Origin: Sambucus nigra
Taxonomy: Eukaryota > Streptophyta > Magnoliopsida > Dipsacales > Adoxaceae
Assembly: GCA_949130495.1 (NCBI GenBank)
Contig: OX422211.1
Span: 533,172,017 to 533,236,016, forward strand
Length of the DNA stretch: 64,000 nucleotides
Direction: 5' to 3'
Shown: positions 21,773 to 32,699 of the stretch, piece by piece
Layout: each line of letters begins with the position of its first letter
Numbering within the stretch: position 1 is the first letter of the stretch
Notes under the pieces: generated by a model
Told to the model about the DNA's origin: nothing
Database searches by the model: none
Seen by the model: only the letters and a program-made list of their open reading frames with translations
Position numbers and translations under genes: made by a program

Positions 21773-24009
21773 GTTAGCTTGATTTTTCTACAATTGATCA
21801 CGGACCTTACTTTCTTTAAGAGTTATTTCTGGCATAGGGAGATTCTCAACACCTTTACCTTTATCGCTTGCTGATGGTTGTAAGTTTGGGTTCTGGTAAT
21901 GTCTCCCTGACCTAGACATGTGGTTCACGGAAGAGGGGAAAAATAGAAAACTTATTTCTTTATCGATATCGGGTTGATCAGCTACCTGGTTAATCTTTCC
22001 TAGTAGCTTCTCGAATGATATCACTCCACATAAGTTGGCTATCAGGTTAGTCTTTCTTCAATCTGGATATTCATCTGAATCTTCAGAATTGTCCCCCCAA
22101 CCGGTGGCAACGATATTATCTTTCCATAAAAAGTTAATACACTCTATAACTTCTATGGCCTCTTCATATAATTATTCCCATTTGGCAGGGAAATACATGA
22201 CTGAAGGGACCAGGTGTCCTTATAATTTCAAAGCATCGAGAAGCTCGGATATGCTAAAAATATCACTGTTCTGTTGAAATAAATCTCCCATGATCTGGAC
22301 CAGGTCATCTAGGTTGACTTCTTCAGCTAGCTCTACCCATTTTTCTGACTCTCGGGCCCATTTTTGAGCTTTGACGAATAACCCACTAAATTTCTAATAG
22401 TCGATGGTCATCTGGAAGGGTAATTTCAACCCGAACTCTAGGAGTTGGTTTAACACTTCTGATAATTCCATATCTTTACCTCCAGAAGGAGTACGGACAG
22501 CGATGCGGGCTCTGGTGAGGAGTGATAAGGTTTGATTGGCAATGCTAGTAGGGTCTAAGGGGAAATATGGACATGTTTGGAGAGGTTTAGGATAGTGTAT
22601 GTGTATGATTAGTGATTTACTTGGCATGATTTGGGTAGATGGGTCGATTTCTGAGTCTTCTTTTAGGAATATCGTGTTTGCATGATTCAGGAGTGGATTA
22701 TGGGTAGTGTTTGGTTTAGGATTATCTGGTGGGGGATTGATACCCTGGTCAATCAGGCTTTGGATTGTGTTTCAGAGATGATAACATTAGTCGGTGTTAT
22801 GGCCAGCAGTTTAGTGAAAGTCACAACGGGCATCAGGTTTGAATTTTTTCGGAAGTGGATTTGGTAACAGATGAGCGTCCAAAGGTTTGATCAGGTTTCA
22901 GTTCAAGAGAGCCTGGTAGACTTGGAGAGAGGATCATGAAGCCTGATATATTCCTTTCGGATTGGGTTTGTGCAACTTTTCGGTGTCCATAAAGTGTCTA
23001 GCTGAGAGCTGTTGTTGATAGTAGAAATTATGGTACTATTAGGCTTTTTAAACTTTCTAGGAGAAAACTGTCCAGAGATTTTCTTTGGTTCAACTTCTAT
23101 CTTGGTAACACCTTCTTCGATTTCTACTCCTACTTTTCGGAGGTCTCAGAAGTGAGGGTAGTATTATCCTCCCATTGTTGCTCGAATATGGGGTAGCAAG
23201 TTCTTCTTCACAATGCTAGCTTGTTCTTCTTCCAAAGGCCGATTGGTCATGGTAGATGCTTTTTCTTTCCATCTTGCTATGAAGTTGTTGACTGATTCCC
23301 CAAGATTCTATTTAAGTAGCTCTAAGTCATGATGTGTAACCTCTAGCTCCTTGTTGTACTTGTACTGTGACATGAACTCACGGGTAACGTCCTCCCAACT
23401 GCAGATTCTAGATTCTTCAAGGGATAGGAACTAACGGAGGGAGATATCTTTTAAAGTCTGCTGGAACATCTGAGCCATTATTTCTTCGTAAGCTCCTAGG
23501 AGAGTCATGGCTTGGTGATAGCTATGGAGATGAATGATCGAGGGTCCACTGCCTCCAAACTTCTTGATATTCGGCATCTTGAATTTTTCTGGTAACCTAA
23601 CTTTAGGATAGGGAGACATGTGGGTGTAGTCCATGTAGTTCCCAGAGATTCTAACCTGGTTGAATTTCTTGGTTAACACCTTGAGGTCTTCCTTGACCTT
23701 GTCCATTTCTTCTTCTTTCGGATCAACAGTTACGGGTAAATTAGCCCCGGTCTGAGCAAGATTTGGCATATGGATTTGGGTTGGTGGCAGCCCATTATGA
23801 GGAGGAGCGCGTGGAGAATGATGGTATTCTTCTGGAACGTAAATAGGCTCGGGTGCAGGCGGACCCAAAGTGCAAAGGAAAATGACCTCAGGATCTTCGG
23901 GGACAGGGACCCAGTTTCTTTGCATCTCATGAATCTCAGTTTGAAGGTTGTAAATTTTGGCAGTGAGCTGAGCCAGAACCGTCAACAAATCCGGTTGTAC
24001 ATTCGGCAC
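21773..24009 (-). pseudogene. Tat-1 gag
   Basis: Minus-strand capsid region. The ORF 24,009-23,431 (192 codons) starts MPNVQPDLLTVLAQLTAKIY and contains YPKVRLPEKFKMPNIKKF and AYEEIMAQMFQQTLKDISLR. Gag homology continues past its stop: SRICSWEDVTREFMSQYKYN, SVNNFIARWKEKASTMTNRP and EEEQASIVKKNLLPHIRATM, down to about 23,100. A further open piece (22,024-21,788) ends near the solo LTR. This is the Tat-type gag core without an obvious CCHC knuckle. Stops after each block mark it as dead. Confidence 0.82.
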
Positions 24010-24992
24010 TTGATTCGTGTTCTCTATGGAAGGCGGGTGAGCCTCGAACTCAGAGGAAGCAAGGGTACTGACAGAACTTTGAGGCGGTTCGACTTAAGAC
24101 TAAAGCCAATAGGGATCCAGTCTAAGGGTATGTGATCGACCTGAGATGGAGAAGAATTGGAATTTATTTTTGAAAAAGAAAAATTATTATTTTTGGAAAA
24201 GGAGGAAAATATTTTTGACATTTTTTTGGAAAAGATGAGGATGCAAATGTTTTCTCCTTTTTTTGTTTTGAGGGAAAGGGAGGAAAAATATTTTTTAGTA
24301 TTTTTTATAAGAGGGGGAGAAATGTTTTTGTACACTTTTGTAAAGAGGGGGGAAATATGAGAGACGGGTCCCAGCATGATTATTATGTTTATTAGGTTCT
24401 TACTTGTATCATTTTTACCTAAATGGAAAACGGAACGCCCGACGGGACTCGATCCTGGAAAAATTAGGTTTGAAACATATGTAAAGATACGGTTGGACTT
24501 GTCACCAGGTTCACGGGTAGGGTCCAGTTTTAAAAAAGTGTGCGAAAATTTGGGCGGCAGGCCGACCTAAAATTTTGATAGAGTTTCGGGTCAAAATCAA
24601 CAATCTAACATGTGTGTCCTAGGCTTGACACCAATATGCGGGTATGCAGTTGGTTGGGTTAATTGGAAGGGGTTCCCCCCTTTGGCATAACTTCCACGAT
24701 ATACTTCTTGCTTTTGAGGGCAATCGGTATGTGTGGACAAGCCATTTGATATACCTAAGTGTACATGAATTGCCTCACTATATACCTCCTGGGGATGGTA
24801 CGTGTGAGAGAGAATTCAATATACTCAACGTACGTGGACGAGTTTCCTGCGATATACGTCCTATCCTGACTTCAATCAAGCAATAAAATGCGGGGGAACT
24901 GCTCGATATACATCGAAGGTACATGGCAAATGGAAGGTGAGAGTCATATCTGTAAATGCGAGCTTTTCTAAATCAAAGCTCTGATACCAATT
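24010..24992 (-). other. Leader upstream of Tat-1 gag, distal part of uncertain origin
   Basis: Untranslated stretch between gag and the nested element. 24,150-24,360 is purine-rich on the plus strand (G/A-rich with poly-T runs). 24,690-24,930 contains six copies of an ATATAC motif, several followed by GTACATG/GTACGTG. The last 15 bp contain a tRNA-Met-type primer-binding site that does not fit Tat (see findings), so part of this may come from another element. No coding sequence. Confidence 0.45.
24978..24989 (-). other. Extra tRNA-Met primer-binding-site motif outside the 3' LTR
   Basis: The minus strand reads TGGTATCAGAGC three bases beyond the LTR end at 24,993, at the same spacing as the functional site at 29,346-29,357. 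A site here is unexpected next to a 3' LTR. Confidence 0.6.
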
Positions 24993-25620
24993 TGTAAAAG
25001 ATGGAACCTCGAATTTTAATTATTTCAATTAAAATATAATTTCCTTCTATGTAAACTCAAGATGCGGAAGCGTAAAGCGTGATGGTCAACTTTTAAAAAC
25101 AACAAATTTTAATTCCTTAAACGAATTAAAATTAAACCAAGTGAAGTAAAAAATTAATCAATTAATATATTCACTTAAACCAATTAATTCAATCCAAGTC
25201 CTAGAATTTGCCTAAGTCATATTTATCAAAATTAGCAAATTAGGCGAAACCATATTTTAGCAAATGACTTGAATTAAATAAACTTTACCCAATATGTAAT
25301 TTAGTCCCAATTAAAGTGAGTGTGATAATTTAAACCAAATTTTATCTTGAATTATTCTAAACATGCGTTCTACGTTATTTTGCAAGATAAAATAAATCAA
25401 TCACACTACGCCGCGATGTACGAGGAAAAACCCAAGACGGGAAACAACCTCGGATGGCCCTAGCCACAAATCCACTAGATACGGAATTACAATTACAAGA
25501 CAGATAGACTTACAACGCACGACTCGATCCCTCTCAAGCCTCGACGCTTCTTCTTGTAGAAACCTCTTCCTAGCGAATAACCTTGGAACACTACCACGGT
25601 CTCGGAATCCACCGATAGGA

Positions 25621-25629
25621 CTTTATATG
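25621..25629 (-). promoter_or_regulatory. Probable TATA box, gag-only element 3' LTR
   Basis: The minus strand reads CATATAAAG; the same sequence is in the other LTR at 33,246-33,238. Its position downstream of the palindrome cluster fits a U3 promoter. Confidence 0.5.
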
Positions 25630-26052
25630 GTCACCGTCACCCTTACATGAAGCCTTTCTCCAAGCGGGTAAAACAACATAAAACACTTCTTCTTTCTTTA
25701 TGGGAGGTAGAAGCAAAACCTGAAAGTTCTCTTCAATTCGGAGTAGAGAAAACCGGTGCCAAACTCCAAGCAATTGATATGTATATAAGAACTTGGAAAA
25801 ATAATATGGGTGTACAAACTAGAGTGGTAAGTGAATTTCTTTTTTTGAAAATTAGCACTCAAAACATGAACATTTTCCTTAAAAAAATTTGCTCTCAAAC
25901 TCTCTCTAAGAGATGAAAATAGATTGGAAAAGTTAGATTGGAAAATGTTATTCCCTCACATAATAAAGTCTGAAAAAGTTGGTTAAAAACCAAGTGGGGA
26001 AGTGGGTACAAAAATGCCAAAAAACTGTCAAAAACTGTTCCCGCCTAGCATC

Positions 26053-26270
26053 TCGTTCGAACGACATTTCGTTCGAACGAAATCTCGTTCGAACGAGACT
26101 TCTAACGACGTTCCAGATTGAACTCGTTAGAATCTCGTTGGATATCTCATTCGAACATAAGGTTCGTTCGAACGACATATCGAACGACATGTGAGTGGCC
26201 TATACTGGAACCTCGTTGGCAAACTCGTTCGAACGACATCTGGTTCGAACGAAAAAACTCGTTCGAACGA
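26053..26270. promoter_or_regulatory. Cluster of TCGTTCGAACGA palindromes (3' LTR copy)
   Basis: Six perfect 12-bp palindromes (26,053; 26,069; 26,085; 26,164; 26,225; 26,259) plus several half-sites within 218 bp. Sireviruses are known to carry multiplied palindromes in the LTR upstream of the TATA box. The sequence here differs from the maize-type palindrome. Confidence 0.85.
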
Positions 26271-26659
26271 CATATCTAACGAACCACCAGAAAGTTTGAA
26301 ACATTCATTTTTAGCCCAGAAAACTTTATAAACATTTATTTAAAGTTTTAATTAATTCTTTCTTAAAACAAAACGCAGTTTTTATAAAACCTAACACCCA
26401 ATAGACTTTGTTCCAAGCTCCTATATATATAATATTGCATTCATACCTTGGGAGCATGGAACTATAGTTGATGACGTAGAAACGAGGCACGCAAACTGGC
26501 ATATTTGATGAAGCTTTATACTCTTTGCCGCTACGTCTTCAACAAACACTTCATAGGCTTGGGAATATTACAATTAAATACTATCCTATGAATAAATGTT
26601 TTTGTCCAGAATTGAGCCAAAACTATATATGGACTCAATTGGAAATTTGTTTCCTTACA

Positions 26660-27044
26660 AATCTCCCCCTTTGGCTATTCCGGGACAAAAACCAAAACAA
26701 AAATCCTAAAGGGCCGTCAAGCTCTACTAGGCTCAAAACATAACCCACCCAAACTTGACTCAACCCAAGGATCAAAACACTTTGCCATTGAAAGATGCCG
26801 CTTTAGAATAATTCCTGCACACTTAAGCAAACTTATCAAATGCGTAGGGAATATCAAAGTATTAAATGCAATTTTAATTAATTACTCCCCCTAAATTAAT
26901 TCTACCCTTTATCAAACACATGACCTACTTAGAAAGACGTCTCCCCCTAAGATAAATCTCCCCCAAACTAAGATACGATAATAACTAAGATACGATAATA
27001 ATAGGATTAGATACCATTTCTCCCCCTATCATCATTCTCCCCCT
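26660..27044 (-). other. Multiplied polypurine tracts of the gag-only element
   Basis: The minus strand carries AGGGGGAG six times (about 26,662; 26,884; 26,941; 26,958; 27,020; 27,037). The first abuts the 3' LTR and is the likely primer for plus-strand synthesis. Several tracts in front of the 3' LTR are characteristic of Sireviruses. Confidence 0.75.
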
Positions 27045-28568
27045 TTTTGTTCAGGAATAGGCAAAGGATAAAGAACTAATAAACATAAAAGCATGTTGAA
27101 GCTTAAAGTGATAAGACATGAAGTATTGTGGGCAACAAGAGCAAGGCAAAGGCAAAATAAAATATCATATATATATATGTACTATAAATATATCAAAAAT
27201 GCACACGCACAAATATATAGATATAAACACGCACATGACACAAAAATACAATAAGTTTGCACACTCGTATGGCAAAAATGCGTCATATGGAAATGGAAGT
27301 GTTGGGGTGTGAACTAGTAACGATTAAATTTAGACCCAATCACTTAAAAACATGTTCACGGAGTTCTTAATTGATTGCAAACTTCATCACATTTAAATAT
27401 AACCTCATGTGACAATATGAAGATTGAACTCAATGAACAAACATACACAATGCATACAAGCCTAGCATGATGATGATTCTACAAACCAAATAGAGTCATG
27501 ACATTAAAGACAACTAGGATAAACGGACATTGTGCAGACCGTTGATATACCATCCAATTCTCCCTCAATAAGCATATATATTCTTTTGCTTTTGAATGAA
27601 TATATCAATCAAACATAAGCCTTGGCAATTTATTTTCTTTTTGATGCCAAATATACTATTTTTAGGCCTTTGGATCACGTATTTCTTTTAGATCCAATAA
27701 ACGGTGGCTTACAATCGCAAAGGATCACTTAGTCCTTTCGGAGCCCTTCCTCGTGCACATTATTATATATCATGTTTTCAATTTTCACACAAATCTCACA
27801 TGCAACGGATTTTGACATGCACTAGTCCTCCTAGGTCATAGATATGTAGATGACTAGATTGGTAGGAGAACACCTCAAAAAGCTCAAATATAACATGTGA
27901 CATTAAGATCTCAAAAGAGCTCGTGCATGTGTGAATAGAGGCATATAGAAATAGAATCCATTTAAACAACACAAAATCCAACTACTCCATAAAATATGGT
28001 AAAGAACATTTTAAGGATTGACAATCTAAACCAAAAGTTCTAGCCACATGGGAGCGTAAAAGATGGGATTCAAACACAAGTATATGCCACTTAAAGTGTG
28101 TCAAACCAAAATACACACAAAAAATCTTTTTGAGTTTTTGACATTTTTAACTAAAAATAAAGATATATACTCAAAAGAATAAACAAAAATCATTTGTATT
28201 TTTCATTAAGCTTAAATGAAATAAATAAAACACAAATGATAAACAAAAATCTTTTTATATTTTTCAATTAATTCACTCACAAAATATAATACAAAAAGAT
28301 AAACAAGTCATAATTTCTAGCATGTGATATGAAATAAGGCAATGACTAGAAAATGACTAAACATGCATACATCTAGCAATGATATATAATATGAAGCACA
28401 AAATGCTAGAGTATGCATAAAACATTAACACATTCAACCTTTAAATTTAGCAAGGGAGGTTTCATGTGATAGTAAATGAGAATCAAAAAATCTTGTATCT
28501 AGCGCATTTAATAATGATTTCCTAACCCATATAGATTTATATTTAAAATGATGGGGATTGGGAAATAA
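27045..28568 (-). other. Non-coding interior of gag-only element
   Basis: About 1.5 kb, AT-rich, with stops in every frame and no pol motif on either strand. This is where a full element would have its enzymes. Confidence 0.6.
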
Positions 28569-29240
28569 TTAAATGCTAGATAAAGATTTCCTTGGACTTT
28601 TTTTAAGATCAAAACAATATGACCTAAGGTGACCTTTCCTACCACAATGCAAGCATGTGTAAACACGAGGAATGTCACCTAAGGTGTGACCCTTTTTAAA
28701 GTCCTTGGACAAAGTTGACCCTCTAAAATAAACAATGGTTTTAGCTTTAGCAATGGAAGAATCTGAACATGATGTGCTAGAACCATTAGAACAACTACTA
28801 GAGTCTTGAAAGTCATTTTTCAATTTTAAAATTTCGGACTCAAGTAATAAATTAGACTCCTCAAAATTATGGGTCTCCTTTAAATTTTCAATAATTCCTA
28901 GAAGGTTAACACACTCTCCCTCAATATGAGCAAACTTGTCCCTAAGAGTCTTTTCACGATTTTCACTCTCTTTCTTGGACTTTTCTAAAAAATCAAAATT
29001 TGAATGTAAGTCCATGAGTTTTTCACGAAAAATATGTTTTTGAGATAAGGAGATTTGCAAAGACTCAATGTGAGCTTTAAAACAAGAATTTTCATTATCA
29101 AGAAATTTAATTCTTTTTACAAATCTCAAATTTAATTCCTTTAAATTTTCGTTACATTTGTTAATCCCATTTAATTCCTCTCGAAAATCAAAAAATTTAT
29201 TTTCATTAAAATTGGACAAATTTTCATTAAGATGTCCCAT
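28569..29240 (-). CDS. Partial gag with coiled coil and CCHC zinc knuckle
   Basis: An open frame of 223 codons. Residues about 1-140 are charged and leucine/glutamate-rich with coiled-coil character, followed by a serine-rich stretch (SSSCSNGSSTSCSDSS). Near residue 197 there is a CCHC knuckle, CLHCGRKGHLRSYC (C-x2-C-x4-H-x4-C), which binds RNA in copia gag proteins. The N-terminal DUF4219/UBN2 capsid part seen in the copia element at 1-690 is missing. The start ATG (29,240) lies only about 105 bp from the primer-binding site. This is the only coding region of the element and is unusually intact for this window. It could be a real short nucleocapsid or simply a remnant. Confidence 0.72.
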   Translation of the reverse strand: MGHLNENLSNFNENKFFDFREELNGINKCNENLKELNLRFVKRIKFLDNENSCFKAHIESLQISLSQKHIFREKLMDLHSNFDFLEKSKKESENREKTLRDKFAHIEGECVNLLGIIENLKETHNFEESNLLLESEILKLKNDFQDSSSCSNGSSTSCSDSSIAKAKTIVYFRGSTLSKDFKKGHTLGDIPRVYTCLHCGRKGHLRSYCFDLKKSPRKSLSSI

Positions 29241-29345
29241 TGAGAGAAAAAAATATGAGAGTGATAAAAAATTGAACCACCTAAAAAGGTAAGGAAATAG
29301 AAAAAGCCGAAAAACGGATCTTTAACGCGATAACTTAGCGCTCCG

Positions 29346-29357
29346 GCTCTGATACCA
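29346..29357 (-). other. Primer-binding site of gag-only element
   Basis: The minus strand reads TGGTATCAGAGC three bases after the 5' LTR end, complementary to the 3' end of initiator tRNA-Met. Confidence 0.88.
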
Positions 29358-29574
29358 ATTTGTAAAAGATGGAACCTCGAATTTTAATTATCTCAATTAA
29401 AATATAATTTCCTTTTTATGTAAACTCAAGATGCGGAAGCGTAAAGCGTGATGGTTCAACTTTTAAAAACAACAAATTTTAATTCCTTAAACGAATTAAA
29501 ATTAAACCAAGTGAAGTAAAAAATTAATCAATTAATATATTCACTTAAACCAATTAATTCAATCCAAGTCCTAG

Positions 29575-29590
29575 AATTTTCCTAAGTCAT
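29575..29590. repeat. Left target-site duplication of the LINE
   Basis: AATTTTCCTAAGTCAT, matching AATTTGCCTAAGTCAT at 32,822-32,837 with one mismatch. The intact 3' LTR carries the second form once. Confidence 0.93.
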
Positions 29591-29619
29591 CTACTCAACT
29601 CAACAAAGCCTTTTCCCAA

Positions 29620-32600
29620 TTATTTGGGGTCGGCTACATGAATCCTATTTTTCCATTCCATTCTGTCCAGTGCAATATCTTCGGTTAAACCACATGATAT
29701 CATGTCCTTTTTTATAATATCCCACCAAGTTAATTTAGGCCTACCTCTACCCCTTGGGTTACCATCAATACTAACTAAATCACTCTTCCTTACAGGAGTA
29801 TCCATTGGTCTACGCTTGACGTGTCCAAACCATCTAAGTCGATTTTCTCTCAATTTATTTTCTATAGGAGCTACTTTTACCGTTTTACGAATTTGTTCAT
29901 TTTTAATTTTATCCTTTCGAGTTTTACCACAAATCCATCTTAGCATTCGCATCTCCGCCACACTCATTTTCTGCACATTTTGTTTCTTGGTTGCCCAACA
30001 CTCTGTCCCATATAACATGGCGGGTCTAATGGCCGTCCTATAAAATTTTCCTTTTAACTTCAAAGGTATACGCCTATCACACAGAACGCCGGTCGCACTT
30101 CTCCACTTAACCCAGCCTGCTCTAATCCTATGCATAACATCATCACCAATATCTCCATCTTTTTGTATAATCGATCCTAAATAACGAAAATGATCATTTC
30201 TAGGTATTTCTTGACCCTCCAATTTCACCATATCTCCATTTGTCATCCTATTACTACTAAAATTACACTCCACATATTCTGTTTTAATTCTGCTTATTTT
30301 AAATCCTCTTGTTTCTAAAGTTTCTCTCCACAATTCCAACCTAGCATTTATCCCCATCTTAGTCTCATCGACTAAAACAATATCATCTGCAAATAGCATA
30401 CACCATGGAACCTCATCTTGTATTTGTCCAGTCAACTCATCCATAACAAGATCAAAGAGATAAGGACTTAATGTTGAACCTTGGTGTAGCCCTACCGTAA
30501 TTGAAAATTCACTACTTTCTCCAGCTGATGTTCTTACTGTAGTCATCGTACCATCATACATATCCTTGATCACGTCAATATATCTGCGAGTCACTCCTCT
30601 TTTATGTAGAATCCACCATATTATATCTCTGGGTATCCTATCATACGCCTTCTCCAAATCTATAAAAATCATATGAAGATCCTTCTTTTTCTCTCTATAC
30701 CTCTCCATTAATCTCCTCAATAAATAGATTACTTCCATTGTTGACCTCCCAGGCATAAACCCAAATTGATTCTCAGATACTGTTGTCTTCAATCTCAATC
30801 TATATTCAATCACTCTCTCCCAAAGTTTCATTGTATGACTCATTAACTTAATACTACGATAATTTGAACAACTTTGTATGTCCCCTTTATTTTTATAAAT
30901 AGGTACTAAAATACTTTTTCTCCATTCATCGGGCATCCTATTAGTCATTAAAATTCTATTAAATAATTTTGTAAGCCATGATACTCCATCCTCCCCTAAG
31001 CACTTCCAAACCTCAATAGGGATACCATCTAGTCCTAAAGCCTTCCCTGTTTTCATCTTTTTTAGAGCAATCCTGACCTCTGTTGTCCTAATTCTACGAA
31101 AAAATATATCTTCTCGAGTCTCCCTAAGTTCCTCTATATCTAATCTTCTCCCATTATCTCCATTTAATAACCTCTCAAAGTAGTTTTTCCATCTTTCCAT
31201 AATTTCATCATCTTTGACTAGGACTCTCGAATCATCACTTTTGACGCACTTAACGTTATTAAAATCTTTTGTTTTCCATCCCTAAGTTTAGCAAGCTTAT
31301 AAATACTTTTTTCCCCTTCTTGTGTTCCTAATTTTGTATAAAGATCATCATACGCTTTTAACTTAGCATCTCTTACCACTTTCTTAACTTCATTTTTAGC
31401 CCATTTATATTTCTCAAAATTCTCTTCATTTCTATTTGTTTGCCATGTTTTAAAGCACTCCCTTTTAATTTTTACTATATTCTGTACTTCTTCATTCCAC
31501 CACCAAGTTTCTTTAGACCGTGGCCCTTTGCCTTTTGATTCTCCAAGAATTTCTTTTGATATTCTCCTAATGCATGTGGCCATCTTATTCCACATTATGT
31601 TAGTTTCTTCTTCACAATTCCATGTTGCTTCATTTAATACTTTATCTTTAAATAGTTCTAATTTCTCTCCTTTTAAATTCCACCACCTAGTTCGTGGGTT
31701 AATCTTCACTTTTTGCACTCGTGATTGATTTTTAATATTTATATCCAACACCATTATCCTATGTTGTGAGGTTAAGCTCTCTCCCGGGATAACCTTACAA
31801 TCTTTACACGTTAATCGGTCTCCTTTCCTAGTAATGAAAAAATCTATTTGGCTCTTATGTGTTCCACTTTTATAAGTTATTAAGTGTTCAAGCCTCTTTT
31901 TAAAACATGTATTTACTAGTAAAAAATCATAAGCCATCGCAAAATCTAAGATAGACTCTCCCTCGTCGTTCCTATCTCCAAAACCATGTCCTCCATGCAC
32001 TATCTCATATCCTACACGATCTTCTCCTACATGGCCATTAAAATCTCCACCTATATAGATTTTCTCACCTAGGGGTATTTCTTGAATTAGTTCATCCATT
32101 TGTTCTCAAAATTGTACTTTAGTGTGCTCATCTAATCCTACTTGAGGTGCATAAGCGCTAACAATATTAATTATGTTTTCACCTAATACCAATTTTACAA
32201 GTATAAGTCTATCACCTTTCCTAATAACGGTTACGATATCGTCCTTAAAGTTTTTATCTACTATTATTCCAACTCCGTTCTTATTTCTATGTTTTCCTGT
32301 ATAATATAATGTAAATCCTTCATTTTCTATTTCTCTAGCTTTCTCACCCACCCATTTAGTTTCTTATAAACAAGCTATGTTAACTTTTCTTCTTATCATG
32401 ATATCTACTAACTCCATCCCTTTTCCTGTCATAGTCCCTATGTTCCAAGTCGCTAACCTAAGTCTAGTATCCTGGACTAGCTTCTTTACCCGCACACGTC
32501 CAGCTTGTTGCAGGAACCCTTGCATATTTATCGTCGCATCCGGGCGCCGATGCGACGCCCCTTGCCTATTTTTCGAGACACCCGGTGGCAGGCGCAACGC

Positions 32601-32699
32601 CCCTTGCCTATTTTTCGAGACACCCGGTGGCAGGCGCAACGCATCGCTTAAGGGGAATGCCCTAGCATTAGCACGTATATTCATAGGATTCATGTTCAT
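29620..32699 (-). pseudogene. LINE polyprotein: AP endonuclease and reverse transcriptase
   Basis: The N-terminal region has a duplicated 14-residue unit (ALRLPPGVSKNRQG). The endonuclease starts RLATWNIGTMTGKGMELVD and includes IGGDFNGHVG (about 32,050) and LTSQHRIMVLD (about 31,760). RT follows: KAYDRIPRD, GLHQGSTLSPYLFDLVMDEL and the catalytic MLFADDIVLV (FADD at 30,393-30,382). The C-terminus has RWFGHVKRRP and GRGRPKLTWW. It nicks target DNA and copies its own RNA. Only three lesions are visible: an in-frame TAA at about 32,361 (C-to-T type, Q codon), a TGA at 32,108-32,106, and a one-base shift near 31,270. The RT part (31,200-29,620, 526 codons) is fully open. This is the best-preserved enzyme in the window. 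Confidence 0.9.
32558..32643 (-). repeat. 42-bp tandem duplication in the LINE N-terminus
   Basis: Two perfect or near-perfect copies of a 42-bp unit, in frame, encoding ALRLPPGVSKNRQG twice. A third partial copy (GASHRRPD) follows. Confidence 0.85.

Larger units (their letters stand above)
24993..26659 (-). mobile_element. 3' LTR of gag-only element
   Basis: Plus-strand ends are TGTAAAAGATGG and TTTCCTTACA, length 1,667 bp. Very similar to 29,361-29,590 plus 32,838-34,260. It has a TATA box on the minus strand (25,629-25,621) and six perfect copies of the palindrome TCGTTCGAACGA about 430-640 bp upstream of it. Confidence 0.9.

Noticed and set aside
25979..26194. ORFs on both strands over the palindrome cluster
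   Set aside because: Palindromic sequence keeps both strands open. There is no domain, and the motif lies in LTR U3.
29702..30043. A 113-codon plus-strand ORF within the LINE
   Set aside because: It is the antisense shadow of the RT C-terminal region.
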